DNA of 64,000 nt from G965216695 sp965216695 (GTDB taxonomy: Bacteria; Pseudomonadota; Gammaproteobacteria; Pseudomonadales; Azotimanducaceae), in the NCBI GenBank assembly GCA_965216695.1, contig OZ244212.1, forward strand, positions 1,426,001 through 1,490,000. The letters run 5' to 3'. A program made the translations under genes and the position numbers. Position 1 is the first letter of the stretch; the number at the start of each line of letters is the position of its first letter. A model generated the notes under the pieces. That model was not told the DNA's origin. It searched no databases and saw only the letters and a program-made list of their open reading frames with translations. Below, one piece after another: positions 41,547-49,760 of the stretch.

Positions 41547-42704
41547 GTGACAGACATAGCGTTCGATTTCGGTACCGGTCGATCCGATCCGGAGACGTTC
41601 CCCGCTGAGGCACTGCAGCAAGCGGCGCGCAAGGTCATCGGCGAACAGGCCGAAGCGCTCACACACTACCCCGGCGCGCTGGGACACGCCGGCCTGCGTC
41701 GCGCAATGGCACGGCGCGAATCCGAACGGGAGAACGTTCCAGTCGATCCGGATCACATCGCGCTCACCAACGGGTCGATGCAGGCGGTTACGTTGACAGC
41801 GCATGCGCTGCAAGAACGGCGTGGCGATGTGGCCATCGTAGAAGCGTTCTCGTATCCGGGTACGTTGTCTGCCTATCGCGCCCTGGGCTACGAACTTCGG
41901 GCCGCGCCCCTCGACGAACACGGCATGCAGCCGGAGCCTTTGAGGGATCTTCTTGCGTCACTGGCCTCGGAGGATCGCCTGCCGCGGTTCATCTACACCA
42001 TATCCACGTATCAGAACCCCACCGGGTTCACGATGCCGGAGGCACGCCGGCGGGAGCTGATCGACGTAGCACGGCAGTTCGATCTGCCGCTGATCGAGGA
42101 CAACTGCTACGCAGACGTCCACTACGAGGGTGCTATTGCACCGGCAATCTTCGCCCTCGACGACGATCCCAGACACATCTACTTCGGATCGTTGTCGAAG
42201 ATACTTGCACCCGGATTCCGCCTCGGCTACGTGCTCGCGCGACCGCCGATGCTCGAACGCATTCTCGCGTTGCGGTCCGACGCCGGCAGCAACACGCTTG
42301 CAGCCGCGATCGCGGCCGAGTTCTATAAGGACGGAATTAGCGCACACGCCGACCGCGCCAACGGCGTGCTGAAGGCGAAACGAGACCTGCTCCTGTCGAG
42401 GCTCAGCGATGAACTCGACGACAGTTGCGTGTGGTCCAAACCACCCGGTGGTTTATTCGTGTGGCTGCGATTTCCGGACGATGTGGACCGACAAAAACTC
42501 CTGTCCGAAGCCGACGCGCGCGGCGTGAAATACCTGCCCGGCGCGGCCTTCCACTATCGCAATCGCGATGTGCCCTATCTGCGCCTCGCGTTCGGACACC
42601 TGACGCAACAGCAGATTGCCGACGGCGTGACGCAACTGGCTGCGGCGCTGCAGAGCGCGCGCACCAGCAACGAGTCGCGGCGCTTCGATTCGCTGTTCGA
42701 CTGA
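41547..42704 (+). CDS. PLP-dependent class I/II aminotransferase
   Basis: 385 residues of fold type I. The segment HYPGALGHAGLRRAMARRE, ALTNGSMQAV, ISTYQNPTGFTMP and the PLP-lysine region FGSLSKILAPGFRLGYVL (Schiff-base Lys) are clear, as is LRLAFG near the C-terminus with the carboxylate-binding Arg. It resembles the 2-aminoadipate/MocR-like group without the HTH domain. Substrate not determinable. The GTG start was chosen by homology; upstream sequence overlaps the divergent hydrolase leader. Confidence 0.9.
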   Translation: MTDIAFDFGTGRSDPETFPAEALQQAARKVIGEQAEALTHYPGALGHAGLRRAMARRESERENVPVDPDHIALTNGSMQAVTLTAHALQERRGDVAIVEAFSYPGTLSAYRALGYELRAAPLDEHGMQPEPLRDLLASLASEDRLPRFIYTISTYQNPTGFTMPEARRRELIDVARQFDLPLIEDNCYADVHYEGAIAPAIFALDDDPRHIYFGSLSKILAPGFRLGYVLARPPMLERILALRSDAGSNTLAAAIAAEFYKDGISAHADRANGVLKAKRDLLLSRLSDELDDSCVWSKPPGGLFVWLRFPDDVDRQKLLSEADARGVKYLPGAAFHYRNRDVPYLRLAFGHLTQQQIADGVTQLAAALQSARTSNESRRFDSLFD

Positions 42705-42710
42705 GAAACG

Positions 42711-43277
42711 CTACGGTGTACCGTTTTCGACAAAGCGTTTGAGGCGGAGCAACTGGCCGAGCTGCACCTGATCGACGGCCGGTGCGAGGCCGTCGAGCCC
42801 AGCGTGGTGGAAGCCGCCTACCTCGTAGCGGTAGCGCAGTTCCGTGCCCTCTTCTACCGCCAACAGTTCGAAGTCCATCGCGCCCGAAACGCCCATCGCC
42901 TGCAGGGGGCCGAGTCCTCCGTGCAGGCGCAGCAGCTCACCCGGAGCCGCGTGCACTACGGTCATGTGTACGACGACCCCACCATTTGCAAGGCGCTCGC
43001 AGAAACAACCATTGGCGCTGGCCTCCAGCGAAAACGCTGCAGCATCACCCGAGTAGGAGTGCGTCGCATCCCACCAGCGATGGACATCGCTCGTCAGCGC
43101 TTCGTAGACGCGCTGAGGCGTCGCGGCGACTGTCAGCGTATGAACGGAAAGAAAGCCGTGCGGGGAAGCCGCTTTCACTTCCGCGCGCAGTGCGGCGGAC
43201 ACCGACAACGCGACAACGATCAGACAGCCCGACACCAGCCGCGGGAAGCCGGCCACCACGCGTAACGCAGAGCGCAT
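42711..43277 (-). CDS. Exported SRPBCC-fold protein
   Basis: 188 residues. A hydrophobic N-terminus (SGCLIVVALSVSAALRAE) acts as signal or anchor; then a START/SRPBCC-like domain with TVAATPQRVYEALTSDVHRWW and AMDFELLAVEEGTELRYRYEVGG. The fold binds hydrophobic ligands; an exported form is less common than the cytosolic one. It is coupled to the zinc-ribbon gene by a TAATG overlap and converges with the aminotransferase gene. No specific function recognised. Confidence 0.78.
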   Translation of the reverse strand: MRSALRVVAGFPRLVSGCLIVVALSVSAALRAEVKAASPHGFLSVHTLTVAATPQRVYEALTSDVHRWWDATHSYSGDAAAFSLEASANGCFCERLANGGVVVHMTVVHAAPGELLRLHGGLGPLQAMGVSGAMDFELLAVEEGTELRYRYEVGGFHHAGLDGLAPAVDQVQLGQLLRLKRFVENGTP

Positions 43278-43663
43278 TAACCGTTCGGACGTTTACCCTT
43301 GATGAAATCGCGGACGCGATCGAGCAGCGTATCGTATTTGAGATCCGTGAATTCACCCGCATCGAAGTACATGCCCGAACAGTTGGGGCAGGACTCGTAC
43401 CAGATATGCGTTTGCCGCTCGTCGAATGCCTTGTCCATGGTCACGCCGCATTCAGGACACTGAATGTCCGATACCTTGTTCTGCTCCTGCCCAACTTTCG
43501 GGTCACCGGAATCGAGGACGGCTTCGGACATCCACTCACTCTTCATCTCGAGCAGAACCTCCGGCTTCGTCCAGAGGCCTGCGCAATCGGAGCACCGGTG
43601 AACGGTGATCTTGCGTCCATAGGTTTTGGGTTCCAGCGTACCTGGGCATTTGGGGCACTGCAT
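43277..43663 (-). CDS. Two-domain zf-TFIIB zinc-ribbon protein
   Basis: 128 residues carrying two CxxC...CxxC zinc ribbons: MQCPKCPG with HRCSDCAGLW in the first half and QCPECGV with SCPNCSGMYFDAGEF in the second. Proteins of this kind are common, small and cytosolic, with unknown function. The SRPBCC gene begins at its stop (TAATG). The 90 bases before its start are A/C-rich on the coding strand, with repeated GAAC(A/G) words and no stable structure. Confidence 0.88.
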   Translation of the reverse strand: MQCPKCPGTLEPKTYGRKITVHRCSDCAGLWTKPEVLLEMKSEWMSEAVLDSGDPKVGQEQNKVSDIQCPECGVTMDKAFDERQTHIWYESCPNCSGMYFDAGEFTDLKYDTLLDRVRDFIKGKRPNG

Positions 43664-43753
43664 GCGTCGTCCTCGCTCTGATTCTCTGGTGTTGTTTTCG
43701 TTCTGGTCCGCGTTCGGTTCGTGCGTTCTGTTTGTTCGTTCTGCTTGTTCGGA

Positions 43754-44257
43754 TCAGTGGTCGAAACGCGTTCCCGGCACGTAGTAGCGATCGTGCCAGA
43801 TGCTTTCGGGCGCTTCTCCCTCCAACGGCATCCGCCAAGTCGTGACGGTAGCATCGCCGAGCGCCAGACGATAGAGGCCGCGCGGCTGGTCGATCGTGTT
43901 CTGCACGTAGCGTTCGGCCTCAGCCTGCGGCACATAACGGGTCGCGATTCGTCGATAGAGGTCGCGCCACGTGTCGTCTTCGCCGATGTCGTGCACCAGT
44001 TCCGCCCGCCCATCGAGTAACACCTTGCGGTACGGCAGCGGTTGCTCGTCGATACACAGTGCCACGCGCGGATCACGCCGCAGGCACGTGAACCACTCCG
44101 ACTTTTCCCGGGGTGTGAAATAGATTGATTCGTCTTCGAACAGGAACCAGATCGGGGTTACAAGCGGCGAACCGTCGGCGCGCACCACCGCAATCCGCAT
44201 CAGTACACCCGGTTCGGCCAGAAACGCATCGCGTTCAGAATCGCTGAGTTTGGGCAT
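43754..44257 (-). CDS. Pyridoxamine 5'-phosphate oxidase-like (FDOR) protein
   Basis: 167 residues with the split-barrel flavin fold: LMRIAVVRADGSPLVTPIWFLFEDESIYFTP, RRDPRVALCIDEQ and YRKVLLDGRAEL. Unlike true PdxH it lacks a C-terminal PLP-binding extension, so it probably belongs to the FMN/F420-binding FDOR branch. With F420 synthesis encoded 10 kb away, an F420-linked reductase is plausible. Three bases separate it from the upstream desaturase gene. Confidence 0.85.
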   Translation of the reverse strand: MPKLSDSERDAFLAEPGVLMRIAVVRADGSPLVTPIWFLFEDESIYFTPREKSEWFTCLRRDPRVALCIDEQPLPYRKVLLDGRAELVHDIGEDDTWRDLYRRIATRYVPQAEAERYVQNTIDQPRGLYRLALGDATVTTWRMPLEGEAPESIWHDRYYVPGTRFDH

Positions 44258-44260
44258 AGG

Positions 44261-45172
44261 CTACCCTGGCACCACGGCCAATCGAAGTACGTCACGATAA
44301 CCGGTGCGCACTTCCATACGGTCGGCCATCCCCTTGCGGAGCAACCAGCGATGCGCCTGCGGTAGGCGGTAGCAGGGCGCGTTCACCACCAGGTGATGCT
44401 CCAGATGATAATTCACGAAATACGGCGCAATGAACGCCCGCTCCAGCCAGTTCGCAAGCGTCGTCCGCGTGTTGCGCAAACGGTCGTCGTTATCCGGCAC
44501 GGCGGCATGCTCGCCAATGTTGCGCAGTCGCGTCACAAACCGGTTCCACGTCAATGCCGGAACCCACCACAGCAGAAAATACAGATACCATTTGCCGGCA
44601 AACGCAAACCCCGCAAGAAACACGAGATTGATCGCGAGGTTGGGCGCCAGCCGGCGCAAACCCTGCTGCCAGCCGTCCGCGAACGCGCTGCGTATCATGT
44701 CCCCGTACTGTTTGACCCCGGTTTGCCCGGTGAGGTCGCGGATCACCTTTCTGCGGAAACTCGACCGTGTGATCGGAAACGGTTTGGACAATCCGAGGTC
44801 GGGATCCTCCGCTTGCTGCGTGTGCCGGTGGTGCTTCAAGTGATACCTGCGGTACCCGTCGATCGATGCGCCGAGAATGGACCGATTGAGCAGCCACTGA
44901 CTGACCCAGTCGTTGGCACGTCGGCTTTGGAACAACGTGTAGTGGGCGCCGTCGTGCGACAACACGAAAAGACCAAGTTGCCGCGTGCCGATGATCAGAA
45001 CCGCCAACAGCACCGTGAACGGATTCGTCCACACAACAACAGCGGCCCATGTTGCAAGAATGACGAGCCAGCAATGCACGACGAGCCAAGCGCCACGCCA
45101 GTCGGAAACCCGGCGCAACGCATGCAACTCGGCTTCGGTGAAGAAGTCTCCTGGCGTCTGCGCGATACTCAT
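44261..45172 (-). CDS. Membrane fatty acid desaturase family protein
   Basis: 303 residues with four membrane helices and the three histidine boxes of the di-iron desaturase/hydroxylase family: HDGAH, HHRHT and HLEHHLVVNAPCYRLPQAH. It would introduce a double bond or hydroxyl group into a membrane-bound acyl chain, using oxygen. Regioselectivity is not readable. The split-barrel gene follows after three bases, so the two may form an operon. Confidence 0.92.
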   Translation of the reverse strand: MSIAQTPGDFFTEAELHALRRVSDWRGAWLVVHCWLVILATWAAVVVWTNPFTVLLAVLIIGTRQLGLFVLSHDGAHYTLFQSRRANDWVSQWLLNRSILGASIDGYRRYHLKHHRHTQQAEDPDLGLSKPFPITRSSFRRKVIRDLTGQTGVKQYGDMIRSAFADGWQQGLRRLAPNLAINLVFLAGFAFAGKWYLYFLLWWVPALTWNRFVTRLRNIGEHAAVPDNDDRLRNTRTTLANWLERAFIAPYFVNYHLEHHLVVNAPCYRLPQAHRWLLRKGMADRMEVRTGYRDVLRLAVVPG

Positions 45173-45303
45173 GCGCCGATGTTACCAGCGTATCGCCCAT
45201 ACTCACTACCGACGGCCGGCGTAGCATAAAAAAACAATCATTTACGGCCAAACCGGTGCCGGCGGGCGAGGACGGCTTAATCAAAACACAAGGAGTACAA
45301 ACC

Positions 45304-45870
45304 ATGTCACCACCAACACCCGGTCATCGGCACGCACGCGGTCCGTCAGCCGCACTGGCGTACGCATCGATTCTCTGCGCGGCGCTGCTCGCCTTCCCAG
45401 CAAGCGCCAAGGAGATCGGCAGCGTGGACACCAAGTTCAACCTCTTGAGCCCCGACGACTCGATCAACGTTGCGGCGTTCCCCGATCCAAAGATCGAAGG
45501 CGTCGTCTGCTACCTGAGTCGGGCGCAGAAAGGCGGCTACCGCGGCGCGCTCGGGTTGGCGGAAGACACCTCGGACGCGTCGATCGACTGCCGCCAGGTG
45601 GGTCCGATCAGAATGCTGAAATCATTCGACAAGGGCGAGTCGGTGTTCCGGGAACGGCGCTCGCTGATCTTCAAAACCCTGAAGGTGGTTCGATTCTGCG
45701 ACGACGCGAGTAACGCCATCGTCTACCTAGCGTACAGCGAACGCGTGATTGAAGGTTCGCCCAAGAACTCGCTCTCCGCCGTGCCGATCATACCGTGGGG
45801 CGTGGACACGGCGGATACGCAGGCCACCGCGGGGCAGCCGGCTGCAACAGCCCGCTGTACCTACGACTGA
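45304..45870 (+). CDS. creA: CreA family protein
   Basis: 188 residues with a signal peptide (SILCAALLAFPASA) and the CreA domain: IGSVDTKFNLLSPDDSINV, DPKIEGVVCYLSRAQKGG and a Cys pair in the mature part. CreA is a widespread periplasmic protein of unknown function in proteobacteria. AAGGAG lies nine bases before the chosen ATG. It converges with the acyl-CoA dehydrogenase gene, seven bases apart. Confidence 0.93.
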   Translation: MSPPTPGHRHARGPSAALAYASILCAALLAFPASAKEIGSVDTKFNLLSPDDSINVAAFPDPKIEGVVCYLSRAQKGGYRGALGLAEDTSDASIDCRQVGPIRMLKSFDKGESVFRERRSLIFKTLKVVRFCDDASNAIVYLAYSERVIEGSPKNSLSAVPIIPWGVDTADTQATAGQPAATARCTYD

Positions 45871-45877
45871 CTTTTCG

Positions 45878-47134
45878 TCAGTTTCCGAAATCCCAGGATT
45901 CGCCCGCGTGGTACCGGCGCAGTACATTCTTGGCGATCAGAATTTTATGGACTTCGTCGGGCCCGTCCGCCAACCGCAGCGTGCGCGCCCCCTGATACAT
46001 TCCGGCCAGCGGCAGATCACCCGAGACCCCCGCGGCGCCCCAGACCTGAATCGCACGATCTACAACCCGGTGATAGGCCTCCGGCACGAAGATCTTGATG
46101 GCCGAGATGTCGGTGCGGGGATCCGCGCCGCTCTCCATTTTCTCGGCGCACGCGATCGTCATCAGCCGCGCCGTCTGGATATCAATGTAACTGTCCGCCA
46201 CGAAACCCTGCATGAACTGCTTTTCTTCGAGCTTCTCGCCGCCATGGACTTCGCGCGTGGTCAGGCGTTCGATCATCAGGTCGAATGCGCGCCACATGGA
46301 ACCCACCGAGTTCATGCAATGGTAGACGCGGCCCGCGCCGAGGCGGTCCTGCGCGGCCTGATGCCCGGATCCTGTGCGTCCCAGTTGATTCTCCTTCGGC
46401 ACCCGCACATTGTCGTAGATGATTTCACAATGACTCGATGCACGGCCCCACACCGGCACCCCGCGGACGATGTTCACGCCCGGCGTGTCTTTCGGCACGA
46501 TGATCTGAGTCATCTTCTCATTGTTACCGCTGGGATCCGCCGGATCGGCCGTGCGGCACATCACGATGAAAAAGTCGGCCGCAAATCCATTAGAGGTGAA
46601 CCACTTGTGGCCGTTGATTACCCATTCGTCACCGTCCAGCTCGGCGCGCGTCGTCAACGATCGCGGATCAGAGCCCGGATTCATGGGCTCGGTCATCGAG
46701 AACCCCGACTGCATCGTGCCGTCGGTCAACGGCTTCAACCACTGCTCGTGCTGCTCGGGCGTGCCGTACTTCACCAGTATCTTCTGATTACCCGAGTTGG
46801 GTGCCACCACGCCGAAGAGCGATGATGCACCCGGACTGTAGGACAGCACCTCGTTCATGTACGCATGCTGCATGAACGTCAGCCCCATCCCCCCGAACTC
46901 CTGTGGCAGATGCGGCGCCCACAATCCCGCCTCTTTAACCTTGTGCTGAATGGAAGAGCGCAGCGCGCGGGATTCCTCGATCTGATCCCGATCGGGTTTC
47001 GCACCGTCGTCGCGCCAGGCCCAGAGTTTGTTTTCTACCGGCAGGATGTCGCCATTGACGATCTCCGCCGTCGCCAGTCGAATCTCGTTGACTTCGTTGT
47101 CCAGTGTCGGCACCGGCCGGACATTCATCGGCAT
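45878..47134 (-). CDS. Acyl-CoA dehydrogenase family protein
   Basis: 418 residues, full ACAD layout: SGFSMTEPMNPGSDPRSL in the FAD-binding domain, WVINGHKWFTSNGFAADFF after it, and GAGRVYHCMNSVG plus QVWGAAGVSGDLPLAGMYQGARTLRLADGPDEVHK at the end. The last block is typical of the ACAD10/11-like and long-chain groups. A strong site (GGGAGGA) precedes the ATG. It lies opposite an MBL hydrolase gene and near an acyl-CoA synthetase and an APH-type phosphotransferase, consistent with acyl-CoA catabolism. Confidence 0.94.
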   Translation of the reverse strand: MPMNVRPVPTLDNEVNEIRLATAEIVNGDILPVENKLWAWRDDGAKPDRDQIEESRALRSSIQHKVKEAGLWAPHLPQEFGGMGLTFMQHAYMNEVLSYSPGASSLFGVVAPNSGNQKILVKYGTPEQHEQWLKPLTDGTMQSGFSMTEPMNPGSDPRSLTTRAELDGDEWVINGHKWFTSNGFAADFFIVMCRTADPADPSGNNEKMTQIIVPKDTPGVNIVRGVPVWGRASSHCEIIYDNVRVPKENQLGRTGSGHQAAQDRLGAGRVYHCMNSVGSMWRAFDLMIERLTTREVHGGEKLEEKQFMQGFVADSYIDIQTARLMTIACAEKMESGADPRTDISAIKIFVPEAYHRVVDRAIQVWGAAGVSGDLPLAGMYQGARTLRLADGPDEVHKILIAKNVLRRYHAGESWDFGN

Positions 47135-47339
47135 GTCGAATCCTCCCTCGTTGACGTGGCCGTGAACGAATCTAGGGTATTTGCCGGATCCGGTCCACCG
47201 CGCCGGCGTACCGCGAAGGCGACCCGGGCGCCGAGCCGGTATACTGGCCGATTACCAGATCCGCAACGCCAGGCGACGTTGTATCGATCAAAGGCTGTGA
47301 CGGACACGAGTTAAACGAACCGCAAATGAACGACCGCGA

Positions 47340-48443
47340 ATGAACGAACTGGAATACCCCTACGACAACCACCCATCGCCCGGGCACGTTCGCGAGGTCG
47401 CAGACGGGGTACTCTGGCTGACGATGCCGATGGGTGGATCGTTGACGCACATCAATCTCTATCTGCTTGAAGACCGCAACGGCTGGTGGGTGGTTGATAC
47501 CGGGCTCAATAACCCGGAGACCCTCGGGCTCTGGGACGACGTGTTCTCCGAAGCGCTCAACGGCAAACCGGTGGTCGGTGTTATCTGCACGCACATGCAT
47601 CCGGACCACGTCGGCCAGGCAAACGCGATCACGAACCGTTTTCGATGTCCGCTGTACATGACCCGCGCGGAGTACTACCAGGCCCGGGCGTTCTCGAATT
47701 CTGCCGGATCGCACCACCAAACATGGATCGGCGCTGCATTCTATCAACGCGCCGGAATGCCCGAAGACTACCTGGACCAGTTGCAGAAGATGTGGTCCGC
47801 ACGTTCATCGGAGGGCATGAGCATGCCGGAGATGCCGAGCGGGTACCGGCGTCTCGAGCACGGCGACGTGCTGACGATCGGTCAGCACGACTGGCAGATT
47901 GTGGTGGGCTCCGGTCATTCACCGGAACACGCCTGTCTATACTGCGCCGCGTTGAAGGTCATGATCTCCGGTGATCAGATTCTTCCAATCATCACCAGCA
48001 ACGTAAGCGTCCACCCGACGGAACCGGAAGCAAACCCTCTGAAAGACTGGATGGAGTCGCATGACCGCTTTCTGCGGACGCCCAACGACACGCTCGTGCT
48101 GCCTGCGCACAATCTGCCTTTCTATGGCGTTCGTGACCGCCTGCGCGACCTGATCAGCCACCATGAAGACCGGATGCTGATGATCGAGGAAACCTGCGTG
48201 GAACCCACGGTTGCGAAGGATCTGCTGCCGGTACTGTTCGCCCGCAAGCTGGACCCGCGGCAGATGATGATGGCGCTCGGCGAAGCGATCGCGCATCTCC
48301 ATCTCCTAATGCACCGCAATTGCGTCGAACGCACACTGCATGAGGACGGACGTTACCGCTTCATGTCCATCGATCCGTCTTTGGCACGGCGCGCGCATCC
48401 GGGTGAACACGACGCACCCAGCGACGGTCCCATCCTGGTGTAG
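47340..48443 (+). CDS. MBL-fold metallo-hydrolase
   Basis: 367 residues with the metallo-beta-lactamase metal motif THMHPDHVGQ, a further histidine in GSGHSPEHACLY, the bridging Asp in MISGDQILP, and HNLPFYG later. The helical C-terminal part holds a possible winged-helix region, as in LACTB2-like or flavin-free MBL hydrolases. Thioester or lactone hydrolysis in acyl-CoA catabolism is plausible. It diverges from the acyl-CoA dehydrogenase gene across a 205-base gap. Confidence 0.92.
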   Translation: MNELEYPYDNHPSPGHVREVADGVLWLTMPMGGSLTHINLYLLEDRNGWWVVDTGLNNPETLGLWDDVFSEALNGKPVVGVICTHMHPDHVGQANAITNRFRCPLYMTRAEYYQARAFSNSAGSHHQTWIGAAFYQRAGMPEDYLDQLQKMWSARSSEGMSMPEMPSGYRRLEHGDVLTIGQHDWQIVVGSGHSPEHACLYCAALKVMISGDQILPIITSNVSVHPTEPEANPLKDWMESHDRFLRTPNDTLVLPAHNLPFYGVRDRLRDLISHHEDRMLMIEETCVEPTVAKDLLPVLFARKLDPRQMMMALGEAIAHLHLLMHRNCVERTLHEDGRYRFMSIDPSLARRAHPGEHDAPSDGPILV

Positions 48444-48450
48444 CCGGGCG

Positions 48451-48756
48451 TTGGACGATCAGCACGATATCAAGCTTCAGCTTACGCGGTGGATCTACCG
48501 TACGCTGTGTTGGGGCCGCGACCACGTACCGCCAGGCGCGCGTTCCGTAATCGGTGTGTTGTTCATGATCGGCGGCGTATTCGGCTTTCTGCCGGTGCTA
48601 GGGTTCTGGATGCTGCCGCTGGGTATGGCATTCGTCGCCCTGGACGTGCCCCCGGCGCGCGCCTGGCTCGACCGCAAGATCGAAGCGTTGCGCGTCCGCG
48701 CGCGCATCGAGCACAGGAGCCCCTCGCCGTCCGGTCAATCCACGTCTAGCCAGTAA
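48451..48756 (+). CDS. Small two-helix membrane protein, about 101 aa
   Basis: Not assigned to a named family. The segment PPGARSVIGVLFMIGGVFGFLPVLGFWMLP gives a helical hairpin typical of PGPGW-like small membrane proteins, followed by a basic tail (LDRKIEALRVRARIEHR). There is no ATG before the first helix; the proposed TTG lies seven bases after the MBL stop, so translation is probably coupled to that gene. The 3' end overlaps the convergent MBL gene by 22 bases. Confidence 0.6.
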   Translation: MDDQHDIKLQLTRWIYRTLCWGRDHVPPGARSVIGVLFMIGGVFGFLPVLGFWMLPLGMAFVALDVPPARAWLDRKIEALRVRARIEHRSPSPSGQSTSSQ

Positions 48757-49694
48757 CCGCCTTCCGGTCGACGTCTGACATGACCGGCGGTCGGCGTCGC
48801 GAAATGCGTACCTATTACCAGTACGCCGCTGTCCACGTACTTCTCGAGTAACGCTTCCCTCGTCTGACGCCCCTGGGCGGCATCGAAGTCCGCACTGCTG
48901 CACCAGTCCGTGCGCGTCATCTGGCAGGGGTGATGAATGCAATCGCCGGTAATCAGCGCCTGCTGACCGTTGGATTCGATCCGCACACTCACATGCCCGG
49001 GTGTATGTCCCGGCGTGGGTTCCAGGCGCACTTCATCGCAGATTTCGTACTCGACATCCACAAGATCGACCAAGCCCGCATCCACCACCGGACGAACCGA
49101 ATCCGCCAGCACCGATCCGTAAACGCTTTCGTCTTCGTTGGCGTCCCAGTACCGCCACTCCTGCTCGGCGATCAGATATCGGGCGTTGGGAAACGTGGGA
49201 ACCCAAGCGCCCTCTTCGAGCATCGTGTTCCAGCCGACATGGTCGACGTGCAAGTGCGTACACATCACCGTATCAATGCTCTCCCTCGGATAACCGGCCG
49301 TTTCCAGATCTTTCAGAAAATCCGTCTGTAGGTTGCTCCATGCAGGGATCGTACGTTGTTTGTCATTGCCAATGCAGGTGTCTACGACGATACGCCGGTC
49401 GGGCGTCGCAACAACCAACGCATGGATGCTCATGATCAGATTACCCTCCGCATCCATAAAGTGCGGCGCGAGCCAGGGTATCTCCAGACACGCGTCGCGG
49501 GTCGCGTCGGGCAGAATGAACCGCGTGCCCCCGGCAATCTCCATCTCGATCACTCGCGTGATCGTCACATCCCCCACCTGCCACGTCTGCATGGTCATCT
49601 CCGCAAGCTGTCGATCGAGTTCGGCGGGCGTCACTGTTCGCTCCGCGCAACTGTTCGTATCATCGCACGCACCCTTTGCCGTTGCACCGCTCAT
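48735..49694 (-). CDS. MBL-fold metallo-hydrolase (lactonase-like)
   Basis: About 319 residues. The metal motif is THLHVDHVGWN, with a further His in PTPGHTPGHVSV, the bridging Asp in LITGDCIHHPCQM and a last His in IGTHFATPTAGHV. The layout matches the quorum-quenching-lactonase and MBL oxidoreductase-like branch, distinct from the other MBL gene nearby. Starts at 49748, 49694 and 49598 are in frame; the last is the most homology-like and 49694 is chosen as a compromise. It diverges from the acyl-CoA synthetase gene. Confidence 0.88.
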   Translation of the reverse strand: MSGATAKGACDDTNSCAERTVTPAELDRQLAEMTMQTWQVGDVTITRVIEMEIAGGTRFILPDATRDACLEIPWLAPHFMDAEGNLIMSIHALVVATPDRRIVVDTCIGNDKQRTIPAWSNLQTDFLKDLETAGYPRESIDTVMCTHLHVDHVGWNTMLEEGAWVPTFPNARYLIAEQEWRYWDANEDESVYGSVLADSVRPVVDAGLVDLVDVEYEICDEVRLEPTPGHTPGHVSVRIESNGQQALITGDCIHHPCQMTRTDWCSSADFDAAQGRQTREALLEKYVDSGVLVIGTHFATPTAGHVRRRPEGGYWLDVD

Positions 49695-49760
49695 GTCTTG
49701 CCGAGCCTGCTCACGCTGGATATCGTGCCCACGTACAACGACCAGCACGCGGGGTGTTCC

